Shown here one piece after another: positions 53,325 through 62,864 of a DNA stretch of 64,000 bases. Under the pieces are notes generated by a model, which was not told the origin of the DNA, did not search any database, and saw only the letters and a list, made by a program, of their open reading frames with translations. Positions within the stretch are counted from its first letter, which is position 1. Each line of letters begins with the position of its first letter. The stretch comes from Arcticibacterium luteifluviistationis (GTDB lineage: Bacteria > Bacteroidota > Bacteroidia > Cytophagales > Spirosomataceae). The DNA lies in NCBI RefSeq assembly GCF_003258705.1, contig NZ_CP029480.1:124001-188000 (forward strand), read 5' to 3'. A program made the position numbers and the translations under genes.

Positions 53325-54416
53325 TTATTCAACCCAAAAGCTCCTAAACTTACCTTTCAGCTTCTTCATAAAACTACTTTCAGGCTCTATGGACTCCAGT
53401 TCTCCCACCAAAAAACTATATGGTTTAAGTTGCTCAATATGGTCTCCAACGATTTTGAAAATCGCTAATAAGGGGATAGCCAATAAAATACCCGGAATAC
53501 CCCAGACCAGTTCGCCTAACACCAAAGCTATAATAGTAAACAAAGGATTTATTTTCACCTGTCTGCCTAAAATGAAAGGTTCTAAAACCCAACCTTGAAA
53601 TAACTGTATACTTCCATAAATAATCACTATCCCGCCCAATGTAGACGGACTTGCTCCGTGCAAAGCCGCTACTAAAAAAGTAAGCGTACTGCCCGTAAGA
53701 TTACCCACGTAGGGTATAATTTCCAATAAGCCGCATAAAATGGCAAAGAAAATGGCATTTTTAATGCCTAAAGCACTAAAACCTATTCCATACAAGAACC
53801 ATAAACAAACAATCATTTTTGAAATTCCAAACAAATATTGCTGAGAAACCTTGGTGGCACTCGTTAAAATTTCAGCCATTTCAGCCTGCTGTGGAGGCGA
53901 AACCAGACGTATGAAAAATTGTTTGATGTGTCTTCGTGAATAGAGAAGAAACAAAAAATAGGTAATTATTAAAACAAGAAAAGTGATGATTGAGCTTAAA
54001 GAACCAATTGTCAACTGCATTATACTAGCCAAGGAAGGCTGTTCGCCTTGCAGAAATTTAGACTGCTTTTCTAATGAAATACCCAGATTACTGAATATAT
54101 ATTGTTGGGTTTGAAGACCTATTTCAATGGCCTTTTGTTTGATAATATTAACGTCTTTAATCAGTCCTGAAATCTGCCAACCAATCAACGAAACTAGAAT
54201 AGCCACAATTAGAACGAAAAGCAGAAAAGCAAAAAAAGAAGCAAAACCTCTTGACAACCCTCTCCTTTCAAGCCAATTACAAAAAGGCAAAAATACAGTT
54301 GCTAAAATTCCACCTATTAAAAGTGGCATCAAGAACGTTTTGGCTAAGTACAGGCCAGCCACTACCAAAAAGATGAGTACTATCTTTTTTATTGCCGAGT
54401 TGGTGGTGATAATCAT
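53325..54416 (-). CDS. AI-2E family (PerM-like) transporter
   Basis: A 363-residue membrane protein with about eight helices. The family pattern is visible: N-terminal pair (LYLAKTFLMPLLIGGILATVFLPF), a long soluble loop (about 75-140), then FFAILCGLLEIIPYVGNLTGS and GWVLEPFILGRQVKINPLFTIIALVLGELVWGIPGILLAIPLLAI. Members move small molecules or Na+/H+; the AI-2 name is historical. The start codon overlaps the L,D-transpeptidase stop by 4 nt, so both are translated from one message. Confidence 0.9.
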   Translation of the reverse strand: MIITTNSAIKKIVLIFLVVAGLYLAKTFLMPLLIGGILATVFLPFCNWLERRGLSRGFASFFAFLLFVLIVAILVSLIGWQISGLIKDVNIIKQKAIEIGLQTQQYIFSNLGISLEKQSKFLQGEQPSLASIMQLTIGSLSSIITFLVLIITYFLFLLYSRRHIKQFFIRLVSPPQQAEMAEILTSATKVSQQYLFGISKMIVCLWFLYGIGFSALGIKNAIFFAILCGLLEIIPYVGNLTGSTLTFLVAALHGASPSTLGGIVIIYGSIQLFQGWVLEPFILGRQVKINPLFTIIALVLGELVWGIPGILLAIPLLAIFKIVGDHIEQLKPYSFLVGELESIEPESSFMKKLKGKFRSFWVE

Positions 54417-56119
54417 TGCTTTACTGTTTCTCCAAAGATTTCATCAGACAGTTTTTGGTCTAAATGATAAATATCTTTTCTAAAATTCAAGGCACCTGAA
54501 TTATCAACCCATGATGTAAAATATGCTATATAAACCGGAATTGTCGGCTGCAGTTTAATTACCGTTTGATTACTGGTTTTTAGTATATTATCTACTTTCC
54601 CTTCATCCCAATCACTCTCTTTTCTAAGTAAATAAAGAGCTAGTTTATGTGGCTCCGCAACCCTGATACAGCCATGACTAAATGCCCTACTAGACTCATT
54701 AAAAAGGCTTTTTGAGGGTGTGTCATGTAAGTAAATGCTGAAATTATTAGGAAACAAAAACTTGATTTTGCCTAAGGCATTATTGTTCCCTGGTTTTTGT
54801 CGTATACTAAATGGCACATTTCCGTTGTATTTATTCCAATTAATGCTGTAGGGGTCAATCACCGTATTTCCTGACATCACCTCCATGTTATTTCTGGCAA
54901 TATATCCTGGATTTCGCTTAAGCTTTGGTAAGATTTCATTCCGCACAATGCTGGTAGGCACACCCCAATAAGGATTCAATACTATTTGAGAAATATTACC
55001 CTTGAAAATACTCGTTTTGTGCACGTCTTTCCCAACCACCACATTCATCTGCCAGACCTGCTTTTGATTGTCAAAAATGTGTAGCCTAAATTCTGGAATG
55101 TTTACCAACAAATATTCCTCTTCCATTTCAACCGGCACCCAGCGGAGCCGTTCCATATTGACCATAATTTGTTTTATTCGCTGCTCTATGGGTATGTTAA
55201 ACTCGGCTAAAGTTGCTGTATTTATTTTGCCATTTTCCACTAAACCCATACGATGTTGAAAACGTACCAGAGCGGTCTTTAAAGAATCTGTGAAAATATT
55301 TGAATTGTCATTTTCTCCTAAATCACCCGTCAAAAACAAGTGCCTTTTTGCACTAGATATGCAGGTATTGCTATCGCCAATTGCTAAGAGTTTGACGTCT
55401 GTTTCTACCAATGGTAATCCTCCATTTCTCTGAATCTCACGATACGCTACAAGCTTATCTTTCAGTAAAATATAGTACTGATTGACGGGTTCCTGAACTT
55501 TCTCGCCTCTAGTAAAAGACACCAAAGAATCTAGTAAAGTTTGATAATTTTTCTTTTTGCTCGGAATAAACCATTCAAGATCAAATGGATCCTTTATTGT
55601 GCCACTGAATGTTTTGTGTGCATAGTTGAAAAAAGTAGTTGTAAGCATTAATTCCAACTGAGAAATATTCTCTTTTTGAGAAATGAATTGTTTTTCGTCA
55701 GTTTGGGAAAGCATAATCAAGCTATCTAAACTTTTAGTAATTAATTCTTTATCATCAAATTCAAGGCTATGACTTTGCAGTTGACTATAGAAATTAGGGC
55801 CTGCGTTAGTCATTCCTTTTTCATTGAACCATGCCAATTGATAATTTCTGCGAATGTAAAATTCTCTAACTTCCTGCTGAATGGAATCCGTAGTAGGAAA
55901 ACCCTTAAAGAATGATTCAACCTCTAAACTATCGGTTGTTAAATCCGTAAAGTTTTGATTTGAATAGACACTTTGATCGGCTTGAATTGCCCTCTTCTTC
56001 TTTTTGACAGATTTGACAATGAAAAACGCTGCAACTAAGGCACAAATAACAAAGGCAACAATGCCTATTTGAACCGGCCTTTTTTTAACTATAGATAAAA
56101 AGTAAGCTTCCATTGGCAA
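54413..56119 (-). CDS. L,D-transpeptidase, YcbB-like
   Basis: A 568-residue protein with an N-terminal membrane anchor (about residues 15-35), a helical region, a peptidoglycan-binding-like segment (about 270-300; [20 protein letters not shown]) and a YkuD catalytic domain (about 340-530). The active site is SHGCIR with Cys484, preceded by [11 protein letters not shown]. The long capping subdomain is typical of YcbB/LdtD. It makes 3-3 cross-links in periplasmic peptidoglycan. The start region overlaps the upstream L,D-transpeptidase gene by 35 nt and its stop overlaps the AI-2E gene. Confidence 0.9.
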   Translation of the reverse strand: MPMEAYFLSIVKKRPVQIGIVAFVICALVAAFFIVKSVKKKKRAIQADQSVYSNQNFTDLTTDSLEVESFFKGFPTTDSIQQEVREFYIRRNYQLAWFNEKGMTNAGPNFYSQLQSHSLEFDDKELITKSLDSLIMLSQTDEKQFISQKENISQLELMLTTTFFNYAHKTFSGTIKDPFDLEWFIPSKKKNYQTLLDSLVSFTRGEKVQEPVNQYYILLKDKLVAYREIQRNGGLPLVETDVKLLAIGDSNTCISSAKRHLFLTGDLGENDNSNIFTDSLKTALVRFQHRMGLVENGKINTATLAEFNIPIEQRIKQIMVNMERLRWVPVEMEEEYLLVNIPEFRLHIFDNQKQVWQMNVVVGKDVHKTSIFKGNISQIVLNPYWGVPTSIVRNEILPKLKRNPGYIARNNMEVMSGNTVIDPYSINWNKYNGNVPFSIRQKPGNNNALGKIKFLFPNNFSIYLHDTPSKSLFNESSRAFSHGCIRVAEPHKLALYLLRKESDWDEGKVDNILKTSNQTVIKLQPTIPVYIAYFTSWVDNSGALNFRKDIYHLDQKLSDEIFGETVKQ

Positions 56120-56708
56120 GCACAGGTACTACCTGCGGAATAAGTTCTTGTGGCAAAGCTGGACAGCCAAAACTGCGGCCACAGCGTCCGTGTTGTTGAA
56201 CAAAAGAACTACTAACATAAGTAGCTCCATGAATAATGATTTCTCGGCGGCGTGCATTATCGTTAATGCCTTTTTCTAAGCCAAAAAGTAAGAGAGCCGA
56301 GCCATGCTTTGGACTCTGTATTTCGTTTCCGACCAAATAAAAGCCCAAGCTACTTTGGTGAGATTCCATGATGTTTGAAAAAGAACGAGCCATATTGTCG
56401 CCTGAATTTTTACCGTGAGCAACTAATGACGAAAAAAGCAATTTCTTCTTCCCAATATCAATAACAAAAAACCTTTCTACGCTTGATGGCAGTGAAAAAT
56501 CAACGATTGTTATAACTGATTTGGCAGGAAGAAACTTTTCATAACCTTCCATGGCCTCCTTAAATGCATCATAATTAACAATTCCAGTGAGTTGACAATC
56601 ATTATAAATAGATTGTGTTATATCAATCTCGGCAACAGCTGGTTCTTCTACTGTTTCAAAAGAAAAGAAATTGAGGAAAAAGTAAAGGATATATAGGTTG
56701 ATGAACAT
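56085..56708 (-). CDS. L,D-transpeptidase catalytic-domain family protein
   Basis: A 207-residue protein with a signal peptide-like start ([17 protein letters not shown]). Its domain matches the Bacteroidota YkuD_2-type murein L,D-transpeptidase: [70 protein letters not shown], with the catalytic Cys in GRSFGCPAL. It is distinct from the neighbouring YcbB type, so two classes of cross-linking enzyme are encoded in overlap (35 nt). It is predicted to be periplasmic. Confidence 0.88.
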   Translation of the reverse strand: MFINLYILYFFLNFFSFETVEEPAVAEIDITQSIYNDCQLTGIVNYDAFKEAMEGYEKFLPAKSVITIVDFSLPSSVERFFVIDIGKKKLLFSSLVAHGKNSGDNMARSFSNIMESHQSSLGFYLVGNEIQSPKHGSALLLFGLEKGINDNARRREIIIHGATYVSSSFVQQHGRCGRSFGCPALPQELIPQVVPVLANGSLLFIYS

Positions 56709-56814
56709 GATTTTTTTGAATGACGTTTTAAGTTAAACATCAATCGCTTGATATTCATTGCTTGTACCTCTACTTATCTTTTTAAGAAATAATACTCCTT
56801 CTCAATCTTAAAGA

Positions 56815-56847
56815 ACTCACCCTAACGTAAGACTAATTAGAGTGAGT
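56815..56847 (-). terminator. Probable terminator after the SHOCT gene
   Basis: ACTCACCCTAA (56815-56825) and TTAGAGTGAGT (56837-56847), 11 bp with one wobble, about 15 bp beyond the SHOCT stop on the minus strand. The T tract is weak. Confidence 0.5.
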
Positions 56848-56862
56848 CTTTCTTAGATAATT

Positions 56863-57084
56863 TCAGGACTTATTTTCAATAAGTTCTTTTGTTTCTAAAT
56901 ACTCCTCTTTACTAATTTGGCCGTTGGCCAGTCTTTTTTTGAGTATTTCTAGCGGATTATCTTTCTTAGACCTTTGACCAGGAATTCTATAAGGTGTTGC
57001 AAAAATCCAAAAGATTAAACTCGCCCAAATGAACCACCATATAAAGTGCATTCCCCAAAGATGAAAACCTCCTTGCTGCATCAT
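56863..57084 (-). CDS. Small SHOCT-domain membrane protein
   Basis: A 73-residue protein. One transmembrane helix (about 9-30, WGMHFIWWFIWASLIFWIFA) is followed by a basic linker and a SHOCT motif (NPLEILKKRLANGQISKEEYLETKELIE). SHOCT modules are short C-terminal oligomerisation helices. Such small proteins are common beside metal or stress genes in Bacteroidota. Function is unknown. The porin gene ends the same strand group 46 bp further on. Confidence 0.8.
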   Translation of the reverse strand: MMQQGGFHLWGMHFIWWFIWASLIFWIFATPYRIPGQRSKKDNPLEILKKRLANGQISKEEYLETKELIENKS

Positions 57085-57130
57085 AATTTTGTTTTTATTA
57101 AATAACTATTTTTGAAAATTCTTACACTCT

Positions 57131-58411
57131 TTAGAAGCTAATAGCTGCTTCAATGTTAATACCATCAAATTTCGCTTCGGAAAATCTACCAGCCCAAGCC
57201 TCACCTGTATATTGCTGATTAACATATTCTATTTTGGTTACTATGTTTTTTGAAAGAAACCAGCCACCGCCTACATTCACTCTACTTATTTTCAAATCTT
57301 CTGCGTTTCCTTCCAAAGCTTTCCCTTGCACAGTATTGTATCTTCCTGCCAGATAAAACCTTTCATTATTGCCAAAACGGTAAACCAACTCTGCCGCTAG
57401 TTGAGTGAACGCCCCTTCTTTGTCAGGCACTGTACTCTTGATTTCATTATTCCCTGAGGCTAGCTCATAAACTCCAAAGAACTCGAGTCCTTTGTACTTT
57501 ATAAATGGATTAATTTGAACGGCAGTTAACTTAACAAAACGTGAATTATATCTCCCTTCAAATGCCCCTCCTTGGGTAATCCCATCTGCATCTGGCAAGG
57601 TATGTAGCACATTATAATACCTAGCTCCGGTACGGTCGCCACCATATAACCACGCACCAGTGCTAGTACCTTGATTGGTGTAAACGGAACCTGTCAACCT
57701 GACCCTCAAGTCATCATTTAACTGATTATCATAGCCTAGTTTTCCGTACAGCGAAAGCTTATTATCTGTATTATCATTAACTACCACATTTTGATTTAGC
57801 TTACCATTGGTAATTCCAACTACCCCTAAAAATCCGTTTTCCTGTAAAGTCACCTCACCGAAAGCCTCGGTAGAAAAAGCATCCATTATATAATTACCCA
57901 CAAAAGGGTTAAAAATGGCTCTAGCATTATCTGACCTACGAAAATGAGCGTCGCCATAATTGAACTCGTCCAAACCTACCGTGATCGTGGCTATCTTCAT
58001 GATTTCTTCCAGAAAGCCAGGCTTTATAAAATCAAGTTTGTCAATCTGTAGATGCCCGCCCTTTACCCAAGAGTCTTCATGGTGCTGCGATGACAGGTAG
58101 GTCCGCAAGTGCATTCTCACTCCATCAATCAGCTGTACGTCAATATTTAGATTAGCCGATGGTAGATTAAGATTTGAGCCCAATTCCACCAGGTTACCAA
58201 TTTTGTTACTTTGATCAATTGACTGAAACTGCATAGCAAAATCACCGCCTACTCGGACTTTAATTCCTTCAAAAATTACGGTGTCTTTTTTAGAGGTTTC
58301 AAAAACATTTAAACCATGTTTATCATTTGCCCGAAAAAACTGAAGTTGTGGCTGCTGTGCTTTTAAAGAAATAGAAAGCGTACTAAATATTAGAAGTATT
58401 ATAATTCTCAT
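57131..58411 (-). CDS. Outer-membrane porin, OprO/OprP-like
   Basis: A 426-residue protein with a signal peptide (ends SLKAQ) and a beta-barrel composition of alternating strands ending in aromatic-terminal INIEAAISF. TITVGLDEFNYGDAHFRRSDNARAIFNPFVGNYIMDAF resembles the phosphate-selective porin O/P family, which passes anions such as phosphate or polyphosphate. It lies between YceI and SHOCT genes on the same strand. Selectivity cannot be judged from the sequence. Confidence 0.75.
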   Translation of the reverse strand: MRIIILLIFSTLSISLKAQQPQLQFFRANDKHGLNVFETSKKDTVIFEGIKVRVGGDFAMQFQSIDQSNKIGNLVELGSNLNLPSANLNIDVQLIDGVRMHLRTYLSSQHHEDSWVKGGHLQIDKLDFIKPGFLEEIMKIATITVGLDEFNYGDAHFRRSDNARAIFNPFVGNYIMDAFSTEAFGEVTLQENGFLGVVGITNGKLNQNVVVNDNTDNKLSLYGKLGYDNQLNDDLRVRLTGSVYTNQGTSTGAWLYGGDRTGARYYNVLHTLPDADGITQGGAFEGRYNSRFVKLTAVQINPFIKYKGLEFFGVYELASGNNEIKSTVPDKEGAFTQLAAELVYRFGNNERFYLAGRYNTVQGKALEGNAEDLKISRVNVGGGWFLSKNIVTKIEYVNQQYTGEAWAGRFSEAKFDGINIEAAISF

Positions 58412-58456
58412 TCTTAAGATATTAATCGAGGTATTTAAGGTGCTACATGCCCCCTA

Positions 58457-59047
58457 TTATTGTATATAAGTAACTGAAAAATAGAGCATTATATCATCTC
58501 CAGTTTTCATAGCTCCTAGCAGAAAACTTGGCGGTTTTACGTTATAGTCTGTCATCTTTAGTTTATATGAACCCTTACAGCTGACCGCTCCATTCTCTTT
58601 TACTACAGCGTGTACATCCATTACAATATCTTTTGTAACACCTGCCACACTAAGCTTGCCATTGGTTTTTAGTAAGAAGCCTCCTTTCTCTTCTGAAATT
58701 TTGACAGAGCTCAGTTTATAACCAATCTCTTCATATTTATCTGCCTTTAAAGCCTCATAAGCATTCTTATCTAAACCCTTATTGTCGCTCTTTAGGTCTT
58801 TTACCCTAAGGTCAAATGATAGAAACTTGATAGACGTAAGTGCTATTTCTGTGCTTTTTTTGAAAATAAATTGTGCTTCGCCTGAAACCGAACCTGCTTT
58901 CATTTCCCAATCATGTAGTGTAGAAGTACCCTTAAGTCTTATGTCTTCTGAGCTATTTTTTTGCACATGATAGATAGCTTGTGCGTAGCATATATTTGTA
59001 AGCCCTATGAGTACAATAAGACTTAAAGCTGTTATGTTTTTTTTCAT
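58457..59047 (-). CDS. YceI-family secreted lipid-binding protein
   Basis: The start was set at ATG 59045-59047 (MKKNITALSLIVL), which gives a clean signal peptide ending CYAQ. 196 residues. The YceI barrel is visible in GTSTLHDWEMKAGSVSGEAQFIF, SFDLRVKDLKS, TNGKLSVAGVTKDIVMDV and YKLKMTDYNVKPPSFLLGAMKTGDDIMLYFSV. YceI proteins bind polyisoprenoid or amide lipids in the periplasm and are induced by alkaline or stress conditions. It is 45 bp before the porin gene. Confidence 0.9.
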   Translation of the reverse strand: MKKNITALSLIVLIGLTNICYAQAIYHVQKNSSEDIRLKGTSTLHDWEMKAGSVSGEAQFIFKKSTEIALTSIKFLSFDLRVKDLKSDNKGLDKNAYEALKADKYEEIGYKLSSVKISEEKGGFLLKTNGKLSVAGVTKDIVMDVHAVVKENGAVSCKGSYKLKMTDYNVKPPSFLLGAMKTGDDIMLYFSVTYIQ

Positions 59048-59068
59048 TTTGTTGATTCGAAATCCCAT

Positions 59069-59511
59069 TCCGTTTTTTTAAGCCAATTTTCCAGACTTAT
59101 CCTTTCAAGTATTAAACTTGTGTTGATGTTTACTTTAAGCAACAGTGCTATTCGACAATTTTCTTAGCATTTATTGATTGTACGTGAAGGTCTTTCATTA
59201 TAATTTGAGACCATTACATAGTTACATCTATGTCTTACACAATTCACATTCTCCAAACATTAGGAGCCTGGAAATTAAATGGGAAGCATGATATTTTGAA
59301 AGAAAAAAGCAGTAGCAAAGAAAAAGTTGACTAAGAGACACATATTAGTTCTTGAGCATTCTTACTTTAATTTGTTGTTCTCCTGAAATGCATTATTAAA
59401 GTTCAAAACTTAAAGAAAAATCTTCTTATGACTAAACTCATCTTAGCTTAATCGCCCATATCAGAGTGTTCATCAAAGATTACTGACACATTGCAATTAT
59501 AAATTAACTAC
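59069..59511. other. Intergenic region between YceI and the gene-fragment block
   Basis: About 440 bp of AT-rich DNA with no coding frame of note and no obvious hairpin. It is the divergent upstream region of YceI and of the truncated gene at 59512. Confidence 0.4.
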
Positions 59512-59826
59512 TTGAAAAAGTTAACACTCCCAATCCTGATTATTCTATTGACCGGGTGGTGCATGGCTCAGAAGCCAGTAGCTGTAGTACCCACAAATTA
59601 TGACATTAGCGACAATCTAGATTTAGAAGCTGTGGCATCCATATTTGGAGAGTCCAGAAATTTAGAAGATTTTGAGCATCGACTGAACGACCCTAAATCT
59701 AAGATATCTAATCTGGATTTAAATGAGGATGGATATGTAGATTACCTACGTATGATAGAATCAGTGGAAAGAGGCATACATATCGTTGCTATTCAAGCAG
59801 CACTTGGCAATGATTTATGTCAATAG
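59512..59826 (+). pseudogene. Truncated conserved secreted protein
   Basis: It starts with TTG (59512-59514) and a signal peptide (MKKLTLPILIILLTGWCMAQ), then YDISDNLDLEAVASIFGESRNLEDFEHRLNDPKSKISNLDLNEDGYVDYLRMIESVERGIHIVAIQAALG. This EF-hand-like SNLDLNxDGxVDYLR segment belongs to a longer Bacteroidota secreted family. The frame stops at TAG 59824-59826, soon after ALGND, and the following DNA belongs to a different gene. It is therefore a 3'-truncated gene, although the first 100 residues could still be expressed. Confidence 0.65.
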
Positions 59827-59965
59827 CGGTAAATGGATAATGGATCCACTACACTCTTATTTTGAGGAACATTTGTTAGAAGTCTATAAAGGCGAAGTGA
59901 AATTATTAAGCTCTGGTATGGAGGCCAAAACTGCTGCTATTGCAGGTGCTGCTTCTTTGATTTGA
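59822..59965 (+). pseudogene. C-terminal fragment, probably ROK-family kinase
   Basis: A frame of 47 codons, NSGKWIMDPLHSYFEEHLLE, then VKLLSSGMEAKTAAIAGAASLI and TGA at 59963-59965. The ending (S-x-M-x-x-K-x-A-A-I-x-G-A-A-x-L-I) is typical of ROK sugar kinases such as glucokinase. No ROK catalytic or zinc-binding part is present upstream; the fragment is joined directly to the truncated secreted-protein gene. Confidence 0.6.
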
Positions 59966-59994
59966 GAAAGTCACACAGATGAATATAAAAAATT

Positions 59995-60289
59995 ATGAAT
60001 TATTGTTTTAGTACAGTTTTAGAAGGGAAAAGTTTTGATGAAGCCATTGCGGCTATTACTGCAGAACTAAAAAAAGGAAGGTTTTGCTCATAAAGGATTA
60101 TTGGCTGAAGATAAAATCGGACTTTTTCTACCATGTAATGTCATTGTAGAAGAACATGAAAATGGGAAAGTTGAAGTTTCGGCTATAGACCCGATGGCAT
60201 CTATGAGTAGTGTAAAAAACGACACTTTGGCTACGCTCGCCGCAGAAGTTCAAGCAAAGCTAAAATCAGTTATCGAGCATCTTGAATAA
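59995..60289 (+). pseudogene. DUF302 gene with deletion and frameshift
   Basis: ATG at 59995 opens MNYCFSTVLEGKSFDEAIAA and runs to KKGRFCS and a stop. An extra base near 60077-60083 (AAAAAAAGGAAGG) shifts the frame; the downstream frame gives EGFAHKGLLAEDKIGLFLPC then NVIVEEHENGKVEVSAIDP and ends at 60289. In intact DUF302 proteins about 30 residues, including the K-LGxxNP segment, lie between GF and AHKALLAEDKIG; here they are deleted. The gene is inactive. Confidence 0.75.
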
Positions 60290-60336
60290 AGGGAGGACAT
60301 TAGCTATTCAAAACAGCAATGCTAAACTTCTTTTAA

Positions 60337-61224
60337 CTAATCATCTTTCATGACTTCAAATCCCGAAATAACATCAAACAATTCCTCGTCAATGGAGCTT
60401 TGTCGTAGACTATGGAATTTATTACCCAGCTCAACCACCAACTCATCAATGTTTTTTTCTGCACGTTGCATAGCAGCCAAACGGCTTGCATTTTCGCTGG
60501 CTAAAGATTCGGCAGAGGCCTTAAATAAAGACGTAAAAAGATATTCATGAATAAGTGCCAATAATGTCGGTTTAATCCCCCCGATAACTTGTGGAGGGAG
60601 TTTCGTGGGCCATTGGAGTGTTGTTAGTGATTGTCTCCATTTTTCATCTAATGGTAATAAACGCTGAATAGCAGGTACATACGCTGCTGCTGACTTGGGT
60701 TGATTATGAAAGATATAAACTTCACTGTTTTTGTTGTTGTCAAAAAACGTTTCACTTTGGGCTAAAACTTGTTGAATAAGCGGTGTTATTGCATTCACTG
60801 AACTGGGTACGGCGAAAAGTTTTGAGGTATTATAACCCATATCCGACAACAGTAATTGAACACGTTCTCCCACAGCCCATATTTCTTTTTTTCCCTGTAA
60901 ACCATGTAGTGAATTAGCTACAAAATCGGCGATCGAATCATTAAACTGCCCAACCAGTCCTTGGTCTGAGCCAAAAACAATGGCACAAATCAGTTTCTCT
61001 TTGTTAACATTTGGCTCTTTTTTTTCAACCATTGATTTGATTTTCTCTTGACTCAGATAGCCAATAATGCCCAATGAAACCGTTCGATAATAATCGCCAA
61101 GTGAATGTACGGCTGTTTCATATTGTCCAATGTTTGAGGCGGCTACTGCTTTCATGGTTCTTACCACCGTTTTGAGGTCTTCCGCTCCACTTAATTTTCT
61201 GCGTAAACTTTCCTGTGTTTCCAT
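60337..61224 (-). CDS. atpG: N-type F-ATPase gamma subunit
   Basis: A 295-residue F1 gamma subunit. The N-terminal coiled coil is METQESLRRKLSGAEDLKTVVRTMKAVAASNI, the central Rossmann-like part has IVFGSDQGLVGQFND, and the C-terminal coiled coil has ENASRLAAMQRAEKNIDELV. Divergence from housekeeping AtpG and the operon context point to the N-ATPase type. Its start overlaps the atpA stop by 1 nt (TAATG). It is the last gene of the operon, as in described N-ATPase operons that end with atpA-atpG and lack a separate delta gene. Confidence 0.9.
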   Translation of the reverse strand: METQESLRRKLSGAEDLKTVVRTMKAVAASNIGQYETAVHSLGDYYRTVSLGIIGYLSQEKIKSMVEKKEPNVNKEKLICAIVFGSDQGLVGQFNDSIADFVANSLHGLQGKKEIWAVGERVQLLLSDMGYNTSKLFAVPSSVNAITPLIQQVLAQSETFFDNNKNSEVYIFHNQPKSAAAYVPAIQRLLPLDEKWRQSLTTLQWPTKLPPQVIGGIKPTLLALIHEYLFTSLFKASAESLASENASRLAAMQRAEKNIDELVVELGNKFHSLRQSSIDEELFDVISGFEVMKDD

Positions 61225-62765
61225 TAAATGTCCTTTAAGTCCGTTTGCTGAAAAGGGGCAAGTGCATTTGTCGCTATTTTTAAGATTGCTTCACGGTCTG
61301 ATTTATTTAATTCCTCGTCAGCAAAGAGTCGTTTCTCTATATCGCTTGGAAGTTCTGAATTCGCTTGACGCAAAGCTGTCTCCGCTTTTTGCATTGAATT
61401 AATAGGCACTTTATCAAAAAGTTTGCTTGTCAAAGCTAGGAGAATTACAATTTGTTCGGGAACCGACATCGGTTGAAGTTCCTGCTGTTTCAAACAAATC
61501 CTTATCCGTTTTCCATGTTCAATAATTTTCTTAGTATCATCATCCATTCTTGTTCCAAAACGCGAAAAGGATTCTAATTCTTCAAACTGTGCATAAGCCA
61601 GTTTTAGGTTACCAGTTATGGAACGATAGGCAGATAATTGGGCTTTGCCACCCACCCGCGAAACAGATTTCCCTACATCTACAGCAGGTAAAATCCCTAA
61701 TTCAAATAGCTTCGGTGACAAGTAAATTTGGCCATCAGTAATAGATATAAGATTTGTAGGGATATAAGCCGAAATATTTTGGGCTTCTGTCTCTATAATT
61801 GGCAAAGCGGTAAGAGAGCCGCCATTAAGTTTATCGCTTAGGTGTGTCGACCTTTCTAATAGCCTCGAATGAATGTAGAAAATGTCGCCAGGAAATGCCT
61901 CACGTCCTGGAGGCCTTCTAAGCAAAAGAGAAAGTTCGCGGTATGCACGGGCGTGGTGCGTGAGGTCGTCATATACAATAAGCACATCACGGCCTTGCTC
62001 CATGAAAAATTCAGCAATGCTTGTGGCAGCATAGGGAGCTATATATTTTAATCCCGGGGCATTGTTTCCTTCGGTTGCCACCACAATCGTATATTCCATT
62101 GCTCCTTTTTCTTCCAGATTTGCAATTACTTTTGCAATGGAAGACGCTCGCTGCCCGATAGCACAATAAACACATATTACATTTTTATCATGTTGATTTA
62201 GAATAGCATCAATAGCAATGGCTGTTTTACCCGTCTGCCTGTCACCTAAAATCAATTCACGTTGCCCACGACCGATGGGTATCAAGGCGTCAATAACTTT
62301 CAAACCAGTTTGTAAGGGAGAGGAAACCGTAGCACGGTCCATGATGGCATGAGCAGGGCGTTCAATGGGTAGTCTTTTCTTAAAACTAACCGCACTTTTT
62401 CCATCCATAGGTTCTCCCAATGGATTTATAACTCTGCCTATTAATGAATTATCCACAGGAATATCCATGACACGGCCTGTTCGCTCCACTACGTCTCCTG
62501 CATTTAATTGGGCATCTTCACCTAACAAAATCACGCCTATTTCGTCTTCATCTATATTATAAGCTATCCCAAATAAATCTGCTGGAAACTTCAATAATTC
62601 TTCGAATCCAACACTTGGTAGACCTGAAACTTTAACAATTCCCGCCGATACACTCACCACCGTACCCACTTCGCGAGGAGTGAAAGACAGTTTATGTTCA
62701 TTCCTACTCTTTTCCAAAAGTTCGAATGTGCTGTTTATCGTGTTGGTAAATTGATTTATAGGCAT
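61224..62765 (-). CDS. atpA: N-type F-ATPase alpha subunit
   Basis: A 513-residue F1 alpha subunit with Walker A GDRQTGKTAIAID (about residue 170), DRATVSSPLQTGLKVIDALIPIGRGQRELILGD, LIVYDDLTHHARAYRELSLLLRRPPGREAFPGDIFYIHSRLLERS and SVSRVGGKAQL with the catalytic-interface Arg. It forms the non-catalytic nucleotide-binding half of the F1 hexamer. It lies 99 bp after atpF and is coupled to atpG. The beta and epsilon genes are expected beyond the right edge, at the start of the operon. Confidence 0.95.
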   Translation of the reverse strand: MPINQFTNTINSTFELLEKSRNEHKLSFTPREVGTVVSVSAGIVKVSGLPSVGFEELLKFPADLFGIAYNIDEDEIGVILLGEDAQLNAGDVVERTGRVMDIPVDNSLIGRVINPLGEPMDGKSAVSFKKRLPIERPAHAIMDRATVSSPLQTGLKVIDALIPIGRGQRELILGDRQTGKTAIAIDAILNQHDKNVICVYCAIGQRASSIAKVIANLEEKGAMEYTIVVATEGNNAPGLKYIAPYAATSIAEFFMEQGRDVLIVYDDLTHHARAYRELSLLLRRPPGREAFPGDIFYIHSRLLERSTHLSDKLNGGSLTALPIIETEAQNISAYIPTNLISITDGQIYLSPKLFELGILPAVDVGKSVSRVGGKAQLSAYRSITGNLKLAYAQFEELESFSRFGTRMDDDTKKIIEHGKRIRICLKQQELQPMSVPEQIVILLALTSKLFDKVPINSMQKAETALRQANSELPSDIEKRLFADEELNKSDREAILKIATNALAPFQQTDLKDI

Positions 62766-62864
62766 GTTTCTTCTGATTTTATATTGGATGATGCTTCAAA
62801 TCGTGCTTTTTCTACACAATTTCGAAAACTAACATTCCGTTTTTAAAAGTATTTCTGACGCCTC

